A DNA stretch of 26,288 nt from JAAYBQ01 sp035403465 (GTDB taxonomy: Bacteria > Spirochaetota > UBA4802 > UBA5550). The stretch covers positions 1 to 26,288 of the forward strand of contig DAONFG010000042.1 of NCBI GenBank assembly GCA_035403465.1. The letters are read 5' to 3'. The notes below the pieces were generated by a model. That model worked only from the letters and a program-made list of their open reading frames with translations, had not been told where the DNA came from and ran no database searches. The position numbers and the translations under genes are program-made. This document shows positions 1 through 7,298 of this stretch, piece after piece (positions within the stretch are counted from its first letter, which is position 1; each line of letters begins with the position of its first letter).

Positions 1-1
1 C

Positions 2-259
2 CGCATATACACAAAAATCCTGAAAATTATTGAAATCGGTTCAGGGAAGAGTGAATTCATTGAAAAATCGGCCGGGATTAACAACCTGCTTGAAGATAAT
101 GAACTTAACCTCCTGGTTTCACCGCTTGTAAGAAAAACTAATTTTTACATTTCACGCCATGCTCTTGATGTTGACAGAACCGGAATGATGTTATATAATG
201 ATGTAATTTCCGCAGCGGAAAAACTAAAAAGATTTTTTGAATCAACGGGCTGGGTATAG
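2..259 (+). CDS. C-terminal part of an unrecognised protein (cut by window edge)
   Basis: An open frame runs from the left edge to a TAG at 257-259, giving about 85 residues without a start. The visible part is soluble and charged, with a central segment reading LLVSPLVRKTNFYISRHAL and an ending in FFESTGWV. I see no membrane segment or known motif and do not recognise the family. The next gene starts 37 bases downstream on the same strand, so it is probably the upstream member of the envelope operon that follows. The codon pattern looks coding and the frame is uninterrupted. Confidence 0.6.
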   Translation, partial: RIYTKILKIIEIGSGKSEFIEKSAGINNLLEDNELNLLVSPLVRKTNFYISRHALDVDRTGMMLYNDVISAAEKLKRFFESTGWV

Positions 260-296
260 TAGCCTGTTGATTGGATAAAAAATCCGGGAAGATAAA

Positions 297-1118
297 ATGT
301 TTAAAAGAACTTTCCTTATCCTGAACATACTGGCCCTTGTAGCGATACCGGGCTTATCACAGAAGTCCGGCGGAATCGACTGGACAGGTGAAATAATAAC
401 AGCAGCGGGAACTGACAGGATTACGGTTAACGATGAAGGTCTCCCCTTTGACCCTGACACAGGCAGGATAATATCAATCTCCGAGGCCAGGAACATGTCA
501 TATACAAGGGCAAAGGAGAAAGCAATAAATGCCGCGGCTCTGCTGATCAGCGAAATCCCGGTCGATAATGATTCCACAATAATGCAGATTATTGAACGCG
601 ACCCGGTAGCAAGGGCTCGTATGACAAGGGTCATGCATGAATATTCAAAATTCAGGGACAGGCCTGCCGGGTACATGGAGACAACATGTGAACTTAAGTT
701 AAAGGCGGGTTACCTCATAACGGCCATGAATTACGACTTCCCCATGGAGGAGTTCCCGGAGAGCGACCAGAAAGCTTCACCCACCCTGTATACTTCACTT
801 ATTGTAGATGTCAGGGGCCTGGATATAAGGCCTATGCTGCTCCCCTCCATATATAACGAAAACGGACTCGAAATATACGGTAAAAATTTCATATCCGGTG
901 ATGATGCAGTTAAGCACCTTTCAGTTTCATACGCCTATTCCGAGAGTGACGCAAAGAAACATAAAAAGGCAGGGCAGCACCCTTTTTTCTGTGCCGCACT
1001 GAAAAACCTGAATGGATCACCCGTTTTATCCGATGATGATATCAAGAGATTATTCAGCCATAAAAAAAATTCTGCCTATATAAAAAAGTGCAGGGTTATT
1101 TTTATCATAGACAGGTAA
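297..1118 (+). CDS. Exported LPP20/FlgT-N-like envelope protein
   Basis: A 273-residue protein starts with a signal peptide (MFKRTFLILNILALVAIPGL), so it should act in the periplasm or envelope. Residues about 25-130 resemble the N-terminal region of LPP20-type proteins: a start like DWTGEIITAAG, a helix with an A-rich stretch (KAINAAALLISE), and then a polar segment. The C-terminal half contains TSLIVDVRGLDIRPMLLPSI followed by a YNENGLEIYG turn, an arrangement I know from uncharacterised LPP20-related proteins of spirochaetes and deltaproteobacteria. No catalytic residues are apparent. There is a weak ribosome site (GAAGAT) before ATG 297. The next gene begins 4 bases after its stop, indicating co-transcription. 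The family call is from memory of motifs; the exact role is unknown. Confidence 0.72.
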   Translation: MFKRTFLILNILALVAIPGLSQKSGGIDWTGEIITAAGTDRITVNDEGLPFDPDTGRIISISEARNMSYTRAKEKAINAAALLISEIPVDNDSTIMQIIERDPVARARMTRVMHEYSKFRDRPAGYMETTCELKLKAGYLITAMNYDFPMEEFPESDQKASPTLYTSLIVDVRGLDIRPMLLPSIYNENGLEIYGKNFISGDDAVKHLSVSYAYSESDAKKHKKAGQHPFFCAALKNLNGSPVLSDDDIKRLFSHKKNSAYIKKCRVIFIIDR

Positions 1119-1122
1119 GCAG

Positions 1123-1782
1123 ATGAATCCCGTATTTAAAATTTTAAACAACCTGATAATAGCAATAAACCGCCTAATAGATTCTATAAATCTTAGAACG
1201 GTACAGACCATAAAACGCAGTTTTCTGTTCTTAACATTTCTAATGTGCCTTGCGGGTATATATTTAGGATACAACATGGGAGCTCAATCTGCAAAAATCA
1301 AGCGCCCGCCGCTTGCTGAATTCGTTAATGACACATTCGCCAACGATATAAACAGGGAGCGGGATACAGGCAGCTTTTCCGGAGTACTTGAATCAGAGAT
1401 GGTCAAGGAGTCTGACACCATCAATTCGAACAAGGTTGATTTCTTCGTCAGGGAAAGACTCAACACTGAAACAGACAACAGTGTGATCGACTCGGGAAAA
1501 TCCGTTTCAGATCCGTACCTTGGCGAAAAGGTTTACAAACCTGAAACGCCCGTTGATGATGATAAACGATTCACCGGATCAGATGATTCAAGGATCAATG
1601 TCCTGGACAGAAATTTCAACACCGAAAACAGGAACGATATCATAATAAAAGACAAAACAGAGAGCAGCATGCCTGGCACCGATAAGACAGATGATAAAAA
1701 AACCGATATCCGGCTGCTTGAAAAGGACAGGACCTATAAACCTGAAACAATACAAAAAGACCAGGGGACACCAGAACAGTGA
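1123..1782 (+). CDS. Single-pass membrane protein with long polar periplasmic tail
   Basis: A 219-residue protein with an N-terminal amphipathic stretch, one hydrophobic segment at about residues 34-52 (FLFLTFLMCLAGIYLGYNMG) and a hydrophilic remainder rich in Asp, Asn, Thr and Lys. Positive charge before the membrane segment suggests an N-in, C-out topology. The tail looks disordered and carries the short motif YKPET twice, once near residue 146 and once near the C-terminus. I do not recognise a family. It lies 4 bases after the LPP20-like gene and its stop overlaps the GTG start of the TPR gene by 4 bases, so the three are translationally linked. A linker or tether role in the envelope is inference only. 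Confidence 0.65.
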   Translation: MNPVFKILNNLIIAINRLIDSINLRTVQTIKRSFLFLTFLMCLAGIYLGYNMGAQSAKIKRPPLAEFVNDTFANDINRERDTGSFSGVLESEMVKESDTINSNKVDFFVRERLNTETDNSVIDSGKSVSDPYLGEKVYKPETPVDDDKRFTGSDDSRINVLDRNFNTENRNDIIIKDKTESSMPGTDKTDDKKTDIRLLEKDRTYKPETIQKDQGTPEQ

Positions 1783-2657
1783 AAAGATCCCTTTTAACAT
1801 TGCTGATTATTATCTCTTCCCTCAGCGTACAGTCCAAGGACTTTAACAAGACCGAAGAGATGATTGATACGATACTCTCCGAGGAGAGCGGTTCCGCTGT
1901 AAAACAGGAAAAGGAGCAGACAGAACAGCAGGCAGGTGATGAGGCAGCGGTTACTGTTGAGGATGAGACCGGGGCAAAAGACGATGCGGCCTCCTCGGGA
2001 AAAAATACAATGTCGGGAAAAGATGAATCGATCTATAAAACAGCGATCCAGTTATACAATACCGGATATTATGACCACTCCCTGGCCAAGTTTAATGAAA
2101 TAATCAGTAACCATGGGGACAGCAAATTTCTGGATAATGCTCACGTCTGGGCAGGAAGGATTTACATAAAAAAATACAAGTATGATGATGCTATTAAGGA
2201 ATTCGACAGCGTAAGGGATATATCGGGTGAATACCCGGCTTCTTTATTCTACAAGGCCGAGGCTTACAGGTTTAAAGGTGACAACATAAGCTCCATAGAA
2301 TTCTACCAGAAATATGCATCTGAATACCCGGGCAACCCGCTCGCTCCATATTCCATATTGAACGCAGGCAAACTATACCTGAGCAACAAACAGGGGACCC
2401 AGTCGCTTGAAGCGGCTATAAAACTCATTAAAAACTACCCGGACAGCGATACTATTGACGATGCATATTACCTTATTGCTAAAATTTACGAAAAGGACCC
2501 GGTTCTTAAAGATGTGGAATCAGCCCGAAAGTACTATAAAATATTTCTCAAAAAAGCAGCCAATAATGAAAAATACTTTTCTGACTCCCCCCTTCTTCCG
2601 GCGGTAAAACGTGATATGGAGCACCTTGAAAAAACGCACTTCAAAATGGAACGCTGA
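1779..2657 (+). CDS. Exported tetratricopeptide-repeat protein (YbgF/BamD-like organisation)
   Basis: A 292-residue protein starting at GTG 1779, overlapping the preceding stop in the arrangement GTGA. It has a signal peptide (MKRSLLTLLIIISSLSVQS), then a Glu/Ala-rich low-complexity linker to about residue 85, then at least four TPR-like helical pairs. Typical phrases are YDHSLAKFNEIISNHGDSKF, YDDAIKEFDSV and SSIEFYQKYASEYPGNPLAP. The spacing and the YP-G/D turn resemble YbgF/CpoB and other periplasmic TPR scaffolds. It is the last gene of the envelope operon; a run of T at about 2681-2688 follows without an obvious stem. It probably acts as a scaffold, with partner unknown. The TPR call is secure; a specific ortholog is not. 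Confidence 0.78.
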   Translation: MKRSLLTLLIIISSLSVQSKDFNKTEEMIDTILSEESGSAVKQEKEQTEQQAGDEAAVTVEDETGAKDDAASSGKNTMSGKDESIYKTAIQLYNTGYYDHSLAKFNEIISNHGDSKFLDNAHVWAGRIYIKKYKYDDAIKEFDSVRDISGEYPASLFYKAEAYRFKGDNISSIEFYQKYASEYPGNPLAPYSILNAGKLYLSNKQGTQSLEAAIKLIKNYPDSDTIDDAYYLIAKIYEKDPVLKDVESARKYYKIFLKKAANNEKYFSDSPLLPAVKRDMEHLEKTHFKMER

Positions 2658-2690
2658 TGTAATCCCCTCCCTTACTGAACCTTTTTTTCA

Positions 2691-2737
2691 TTGACACCCA
2701 CTTTTGAATATACTTCTATACCGGTAAGGACCACCGG
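2691..2737 (+). promoter_or_regulatory. Possible promoter and inverted repeat upstream of the DtxR-family gene
   Basis: TTGACA is present at 2691-2696. The sequence 17-18 bases downstream (TTCTATA, about 2714-2720) is only a weak -10. It is followed by an inverted repeat CCGGT (2721-2725) / ACCGG (2733-2737) with a 7-base spacer. Members of this repressor family often regulate themselves at inverted repeats near their promoter, so this is a reasonable operator candidate, but the arms are short. Confidence 0.3.
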
Positions 2738-2745
2738 CAGATTCC

Positions 2746-3219
2746 ATGTTTAACATATTTACATCAGACATCGACAAACTTTACGGCAATACAGACCTCA
2801 CTCCTAACATGGAGGACTATATCGAAAAAATTGCCTTCCTCTCCGAGACCAACCGTGTTGTCCGCGTCAGGGACATTGCAACTGTTCTTAAAATAAAAAT
2901 GCCAAGTGTTACCGCGGCCCTGAACAAACTGAAGGAACAGGGACTGATTGATTACGAAAAATACGGCTATATTGAACTTACTTCCCGTGGAGGCATAATT
3001 GCAAAGAGGGTCATAAGCAGGCACCTGTGCCTTAAGGAATTCTTTTTTAACGTGTTAAAACTCCCTGAAGAAAAAGCTGAGGATGAGGCTTGCAGGATAG
3101 AGCATCACATCTCACCTGAGACATGCAAAAGGATACACAAACTTCTCCTTTACTATAAATCAGATGAAGAAAAGCATAAAGACTGGATAAGGGAACTGGA
3201 AGATGCCTTGAAACAATAA
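2746..3219 (+). CDS. DtxR/MntR-family metal-dependent transcriptional repressor
   Basis: A 157-residue protein that aligns over its full length with MntR. Residues 20-90 form the winged helix-turn-helix (RVRDIATVLKIKMPSVTAAL) and residues 91-155 the metal-binding dimerisation domain. There is no C-terminal SH3-like domain, so it is the short MntR-type form. Metal-ligand positions can be read directly: MEDYIE gives Asp24 and Glu27, SRHL gives His93, and EACRIEHH gives Cys116, Glu119 and His120. The Asp is MntR-like and the Cys DtxR/IdeR-like, so the metal (Mn or Fe) cannot be assigned. It is monocistronic here, ended by the terminator at 3288-3334, and no metal transporter is nearby. Family confidence is high. 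Confidence 0.92.
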   Translation: MFNIFTSDIDKLYGNTDLTPNMEDYIEKIAFLSETNRVVRVRDIATVLKIKMPSVTAALNKLKEQGLIDYEKYGYIELTSRGGIIAKRVISRHLCLKEFFFNVLKLPEEKAEDEACRIEHHISPETCKRIHKLLLYYKSDEEKHKDWIRELEDALKQ

Positions 3220-3287
3220 AAAATTCCAGCGGGCCTTTCAATGGGCTTCGCCCCTGTACCCGATTAGGAAAAAGTGAATGAACATTG

Positions 3288-3334
3288 TGTATAATAAAAA
3301 AGCCTGTCAGAGTAACAGGCTTTTTTATTATACA
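3288..3334. terminator. Long bidirectional intrinsic terminator
   Basis: A perfect 20-bp stem (3288-3307 pairs with 3315-3334) with a 7-base loop. The core is AGCCTGT/ACAGGCT, and A-run and T-run flanks make it a terminator on both strands. It lies between the convergent repressor gene (ending 3219) and EF-G gene (ending 3348), where it can serve both. Confidence 0.93.
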
Positions 3335-3347
3335 GTGATGATGGCTT

Positions 3348-5423
3348 TTAATTCTTGGCCTTCTTAGCCTCTTCAATCTTTTTGAGAACTTTCTCCTGAA
3401 TTTCCTTTGTTACAGGAACATACTTGTTAAATTCCATCGAATAGTTCGCCCTTCCGCTTGAAATGTTTCTCAGCTGTGTAGCATAACCGAACATCTCCAT
3501 AAGAGGTACAAAACCGTTAAGTTTCTGGGAACCCTTCCTGTGCCTGCGCATTGATTCAATCTTGCCGCGCCGCCTGTTTATATCGCCGATAACATCACCG
3601 ATATAATCATCCGGTGTATTTACTTCCAGTTTCATCTGCGGTTCAAGCAGAATCGGATGAGCTTTCAGGAAGGCCTGTTTAAATGCAACCGCCGCGCATG
3701 TACGGAAGGCCATGTCAGATGAGTCTACTTCATGGTAACTTCCATCAAGCAGAACTACCTTAACGTCAACAACAGGGAACCCGGAAAGAATTCCCTCCTT
3801 CAGGGCTGACTCAATACCCTTGTTTACAGAAGGTATATACTCGGCCGGGATCGCACCGCCCTTGATATGATCAATGAACTCATAGCCCTTCCCGTCATTA
3901 GGTTCAAGCCTCATCACAACATGGGCATACTGACCTTTACCGCCAGTCTGCTTGGCGTGTTTGTAGTTAATCTCATGCTCAGTCTGGATTGTCTCCCTGA
4001 ACGCTACTGAAGGCTCTCCTACCTGCGCTTCAACGCTGAATTCATGCTTCAGCCTGTCTATTATAATTTCAAGGTGGAGTTCACCCATACCTGAAATAAT
4101 TGTTTCATTTGTTTCTTCATCATACCTTACATTGAATGAGGGATCTTCCATTGAAAGTTTTCTCAGCGCGTTCCCGAGTTTTTCATCCTCGTTTTTTGTA
4201 GGGGGTGTAATCTTCATCTCGATTACAGTCGGCGGAATAAAGATCGATTCAAGATAGAGCGGGTGTGAAGGGTCACAGAGACTGTCCCCGGTTTTTGTGT
4301 ACTTCATGCCTATTAAGGCTACGATGTCGCCTGGTCCTGCTGTTTCAACCTCCTCCCTGTCATTAGCACGTATTTTGAGGATCCGGCCGATGCGTTCCTC
4401 CTTATCCTTTGTGGAGTTATAAACTTCCATGCCTGTTTTGAGTAAACCCGAGTATACTCTGATAAAGGTCTGCTGCCCAACATATGGGTCGTGTATAAGC
4501 TTAAACGCAAGGGCAGCAAAAGGATCTTTCAGCGAGGGGTGTCTTGTGTGTGATTTTTCCGGATCATCCACGTCCATCCCCACTACTGCACCTTTATCAA
4601 CTGGTGAAGGCAGGTAATCAACAATAGCATCGAGCAGAAGCTGTACACCTTTATTTTTATATGAAGCCCCGCAGAAAACCGGGGTGATAAGAAGTCTTAT
4701 TACTGCTTCCCTTGCAGCTTTTTTAAGTACATCCGTGGGAACATCCTTACCGTTAAGAAAACAGTCCATTATCTCATCGTTAAAATCAGCTATCTTTTCA
4801 ACGACAAACTGCCTGGCCGTCTCGCACCTCTCCTTGTAGTCATCAGGTACCGGAACCTCTCTCCTCTCCATGCCTTCAAAGATATAGGCCTTTCTCGCGA
4901 TAATATCAATCATACCGCTAAAGTCCTCTTCCGCTCCTACAGGAATCTGGAAGGGAACGGGATTCGCATCAAGGTACTTATCCATCTGGCTGACTGCGTC
5001 GGCAAAATCAGCACCGATACGGTCCATCTTGTTTACAAATGCAATCCTGGGCACCTTGTACCTGTCAGCCTGGTTCCACACGGTCTCGCTCTGGGGCTCA
5101 ACACCTGAAACAGCACAGAAGAGCGCAACCATCCCGTCTATGACGCGGAGCGAACGCTCAACTTCTACCGTAAAGTCAACGTGGCCGGGTGTATCAATTA
5201 TATTTATCTGGTGATCTTTCCAGCTGCATGAAATCGCAGCAGAGGCAATAGTAATACCCCTCTCCTGCTCCTGCTTCATAAAATCCATTGTAGCCTGCCC
5301 GTCATGGACTTCGCCGAGTTTCCTGGTCGTACCGGTAAAGAAGAGAAGCCTTTCAGTAGTTGTAGTCTTTCCGGCATCTATGTGCGCCGCTATACCGATA
5401 TTCCTCAGTTTGTTAAGAGACAT
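3348..5423 (-). CDS. fusA: Translation elongation factor G-type GTPase
   Basis: A 691-residue protein of normal EF-G length. Motifs seen: G1 AHIDAGKT (13-20), G2 RGIT (55-58), G3 DTPGH (77-81), G4 NKMD (131-134), and a G5-like CGAS later in the G domain. Domains II-V follow, including GMGELHLEII in domain III and GGKGQYAHV in domain IV. EF-G moves tRNA and mRNA through the ribosome after peptide transfer. ATG 5423 is preceded by GTGAGG with good spacing and by an extended -10 promoter at 5442-5450. The gene stands alone, not in a str operon with rpsL, rpsG and tuf. Spirochaetes commonly carry more than one EF-G type (canonical EFG I, spdEFG1, spdEFG2). The sequence reads as close to canonical, but the paralogue class needs a tree, so the symbol is provisional. 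Confidence 0.93.
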   Translation of the reverse strand: MSLNKLRNIGIAAHIDAGKTTTTERLLFFTGTTRKLGEVHDGQATMDFMKQEQERGITIASAAISCSWKDHQINIIDTPGHVDFTVEVERSLRVIDGMVALFCAVSGVEPQSETVWNQADRYKVPRIAFVNKMDRIGADFADAVSQMDKYLDANPVPFQIPVGAEEDFSGMIDIIARKAYIFEGMERREVPVPDDYKERCETARQFVVEKIADFNDEIMDCFLNGKDVPTDVLKKAAREAVIRLLITPVFCGASYKNKGVQLLLDAIVDYLPSPVDKGAVVGMDVDDPEKSHTRHPSLKDPFAALAFKLIHDPYVGQQTFIRVYSGLLKTGMEVYNSTKDKEERIGRILKIRANDREEVETAGPGDIVALIGMKYTKTGDSLCDPSHPLYLESIFIPPTVIEMKITPPTKNEDEKLGNALRKLSMEDPSFNVRYDEETNETIISGMGELHLEIIIDRLKHEFSVEAQVGEPSVAFRETIQTEHEINYKHAKQTGGKGQYAHVVMRLEPNDGKGYEFIDHIKGGAIPAEYIPSVNKGIESALKEGILSGFPVVDVKVVLLDGSYHEVDSSDMAFRTCAAVAFKQAFLKAHPILLEPQMKLEVNTPDDYIGDVIGDINRRRGKIESMRRHRKGSQKLNGFVPLMEMFGYATQLRNISSGRANYSMEFNKYVPVTKEIQEKVLKKIEEAKKAKN

Positions 5424-5441
5424 ATAAACCTCACATTATTA

Positions 5442-5450
5442 ATTATATCA
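5442..5450 (-). promoter_or_regulatory. Extended -10 promoter of the EF-G gene
   Basis: On the minus strand the sequence reads TGATATAAT, a perfect TATAAT with the upstream TG of an extended -10 element. It lies about 19 bases before the EF-G start codon, giving a very short leader. No good -35 is present at the usual distance, which is typical of extended -10 promoters. Confidence 0.55.
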
Positions 5451-5633
5451 TCGTCACAGTAATAAAATAGACAATTCAAGGGTAGATACCTTAAAAAAGC
5501 GTTATGAGTGACGGATTTGATTATTCAGATCTACAAGCGGTTAACTGGATAGAGCCTCATCGCATGCGTTTGAATCATTGGTAAAACAGGTTGGCATCTT
5601 CAAATCAGGTTGTATTTTTGTCAATAGATTTGC

Positions 5634-5741
5634 AACAAATTTCATTACATATTAATTAAAGGTGTAATTCAACTAATCGTATCTTTCTCCCAGCCGCCGA
5701 AGGCGGCGGGGAGAATAACCAGAACAAATTTCATTAAATAT
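5634..5741. repeat. Hairpin flanked by 19-base imperfect direct repeats
   Basis: Two copies of AACAAATTTCATTA followed by C/A-ATAT occur at 5634-5652 and 5723-5741 (one mismatch in 19). Between them is a GC-rich stem-loop: 5687-5698 pairs with 5702-5713 (12 positions, one mismatch, GAA triloop), in an otherwise AT-rich gap. There is no T-run on the minus strand after the stem, so it is not a classic terminator for the TPR gene upstream. It could be a small dispersed element or a transcript-stabilising hairpin. The rest of the 325-base gap (5424-5633) shows nothing I can assign apart from the EF-G promoter. Confidence 0.5.
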
Positions 5742-5748
5742 AAGGACT

Positions 5749-6225
5749 TTACTGAGGAATCTTCAGCAATTCAAGCTGGATTTCGGCATTGGCTGCACCT
5801 GTGGTTCCCGGGTGTTCCTGCATGATCGATTTAAAGATTGCCTCGGCCTTGCTGTCATACCCCATCTTCAGATAGCATATACCCATCTGGAAATAACCGT
5901 CAATCCCTTCGTCAGTGCTGCTGAACTCCTCGTACAACCTTCTGTATATTTCGACCGCTTTCTGGTGATTATACTGTTTTATGTGAATGTCTGCTATTTT
6001 CCTGTAAGCCTCTCCCCTGTGTGTTCCATCATAATAAATTTCAAGGTATTCATACAGCTCATTCAACGCCAGGTCATACCTTTCCAGCCTGTAGAATTCG
6101 GCACCTTTTCTGAATTTCATGTCATCGGCAACCTGCTTCAGGTTTACAGCCCCTGTTTTCTGTTCAGCAAACAGGCCTGAACCGGAGATAACCAGAATTA
6201 TTATGCCAATAATAATTTTTTTCAT
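5749..6225 (-). CDS. Small exported tetratricopeptide-repeat protein
   Basis: A 158-residue protein with a clear signal peptide (MKKIIIGIIILVISGSGLFA, cleavage expected before EQ) and three TPR-like helix pairs over residues 35-150. Examples are FYRLERYDLALNELYEYLEI, YNHQKAVEIYRRLYEEF and GYDSKAEAIFKSIMQEHPG. The size suggests a periplasmic adaptor rather than an enzyme. ATG 6225 has GAGGT upstream with good spacing. It is divergent from the receiver-domain gene and appears monocistronic; a GC-rich hairpin follows its stop. BamD-like and YbgF-like proteins share this architecture, but it is shorter than either. Confidence 0.78.
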   Translation of the reverse strand: MKKIIIGIIILVISGSGLFAEQKTGAVNLKQVADDMKFRKGAEFYRLERYDLALNELYEYLEIYYDGTHRGEAYRKIADIHIKQYNHQKAVEIYRRLYEEFSSTDEGIDGYFQMGICYLKMGYDSKAEAIFKSIMQEHPGTTGAANAEIQLELLKIPQ

Positions 6226-6319
6226 ATTCTACCTCGTAATTATGTCACATAGAATCGATCAATTTTTCAATCTTTTTTTTAATTTTATCAGACAAAAACA
6301 GAGCTGCGATATAACTTAC

Positions 6320-6350
6320 TTGACAAAGAATTTTCTTGAATCAGTTTATA
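6320..6350 (+). promoter_or_regulatory. Possible promoter for the receiver-domain gene
   Basis: TTGACA at 6320-6325 is followed by AT-rich sequence with TTTATA at 6345-6350 (19-base spacing, slightly long). It lies about 78 bases upstream of ATG 6428 in a strongly AT-rich divergent gap. The -35 is perfect; the -10 choice is uncertain. Confidence 0.35.
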
Positions 6351-6427
6351 AATATATAAAATATTATTCTTCAGTATATATATTCAATACAACGGTTGAA
6401 TAAAAATTCAGGAGTCTTTATAAATTA

Positions 6428-6796
6428 ATGAAACGAATTGTAATCATCGAAGATGATCAGATCATAAGGGAGAGTCTGAAAGAGATACTTGAACTGAATT
6501 CGTTCGAAGTTATCGCCACAGACAGCGGCATTGACCTCATGAAAAAAATAATTGAATTCAGGCCTGACATTCTTATCACCGATATCATTATGCCCGACAA
6601 GGATGGAATTGAGATTATAATTGAAGCAAAAAAAACTCTCCCCGACATAAAACTCATCGCCATTTCCGGCGGTGGAAGGATCGATTCAGAGAGTTACCTC
6701 AATACTGCAAAATATCTTGGTGCAGACTCAACGCTGAAAAAACCATTCACCCATGAACAGCTCATAGGTGTGATAAAAAACCTTACAGGTATATAA
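6428..6796 (+). CDS. Stand-alone response-regulator receiver protein (CheY/Spo0F-like)
   Basis: A 122-residue single receiver domain with no output domain. Key residues are visible: the acidic pair Asp9/Asp10 (VIIEDD), phospho-acceptor Asp52 (ILITDIIMP), Ser80 in AISGGG at the usual Thr/Ser switch position, and Lys105 in LKKPF. It should be phosphorylated by a histidine kinase and act through a protein partner. No kinase is in the window. It precedes the rimI-engB pair by 70 bases, so co-transcription is possible but not shown. The ISGGG loop is common in stand-alone receivers that are not flagellar CheY, so I do not assign cheY. Confidence 0.9.
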   Translation: MKRIVIIEDDQIIRESLKEILELNSFEVIATDSGIDLMKKIIEFRPDILITDIIMPDKDGIEIIIEAKKTLPDIKLIAISGGGRIDSESYLNTAKYLGADSTLKKPFTHEQLIGVIKNLTGI

Positions 6797-6866
6797 AACT
6801 GCAAAAGCTTTTATATATTGATCTGCGCCTTATCATCCACCGTATTTCCAGGATTTACTGCACAGA

Positions 6867-7298
6867 ATGAACATCATAATTAAACAGGCCCGGTTTACAG
6901 ATATAGAAAGCATCCATGCAATTGAACAGCAGTCAATATCGTCATGGAGCTATGACCAGTTCGTCGAAGAAATATCCAGGGAATTCTCCGTATTGCTTGC
7001 AGCATTCCTGGATGACATGGTTTCAGGCTATATTTCCGCCTGGATTATCGGTGACCAGGCGGAGATTCACAGCCTGGCAGTATCAAGCCGATTCTCGCGC
7101 ATCGGGATAGGGGGAAAACTGCTGAACAGCCTGTCAGTTGAAGCGGCAGGCAGGGGATGCAGTTCCATCCTGCTTGAAGTAAAGAGCAGGAATGTTCCGG
7201 CAGTAAACTTTTACAAAAAAAATGGATTTACAGAAACAGGCCGCAGAAAGAACTATTACCACGATGACGATGCCCTGTTAATGGAGAAAAAAATTTAA
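6867..7298 (+). CDS. rimI: GNAT acetyltransferase, RimI-like (ribosomal protein N-acetyltransferase)
   Basis: A 143-residue GNAT protein. Residues 68-90 form motif A with the acetyl-CoA loop RIGIGGKL (78-85). LLEVKSRNVPAVNFYKKNGF (102-121) is the diagnostic RimI block, including Glu104 and Tyr116 near the positions used for catalysis in characterised RimI. RimI acetylates the N-terminal alanine of ribosomal protein S18 in enterobacteria. The stop overlaps the engB start by one base (TAATG), and linkage with a ribosome-assembly GTPase fits a translation-related role. The ribosome site is weak. Another GNAT specificity cannot be excluded, since the family is broad. Confidence 0.78.
   Translation: MNIIIKQARFTDIESIHAIEQQSISSWSYDQFVEEISREFSVLLAAFLDDMVSGYISAWIIGDQAEIHSLAVSSRFSRIGIGGKLLNSLSVEAAGRGCSSILLEVKSRNVPAVNFYKKNGFTETGRRKNYYHDDDALLMEKKI

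Noticed and set aside
5530..5585. tRNA-like fragments (ACTGGATAGAGC resembling a D-arm, then GTTTGAATC resembling a T-loop)
   Set aside because: The two pieces are only about 12 bases apart, too close for an anticodon arm, and no acceptor stem can be formed. Coincidence or a remnant at most.
6119..6403. 94-codon plus-strand frame spanning the start of the exported TPR gene
   Set aside because: Antisense to the TPR gene in its first half, no ribosome site, and an AT-rich translation without domain features.
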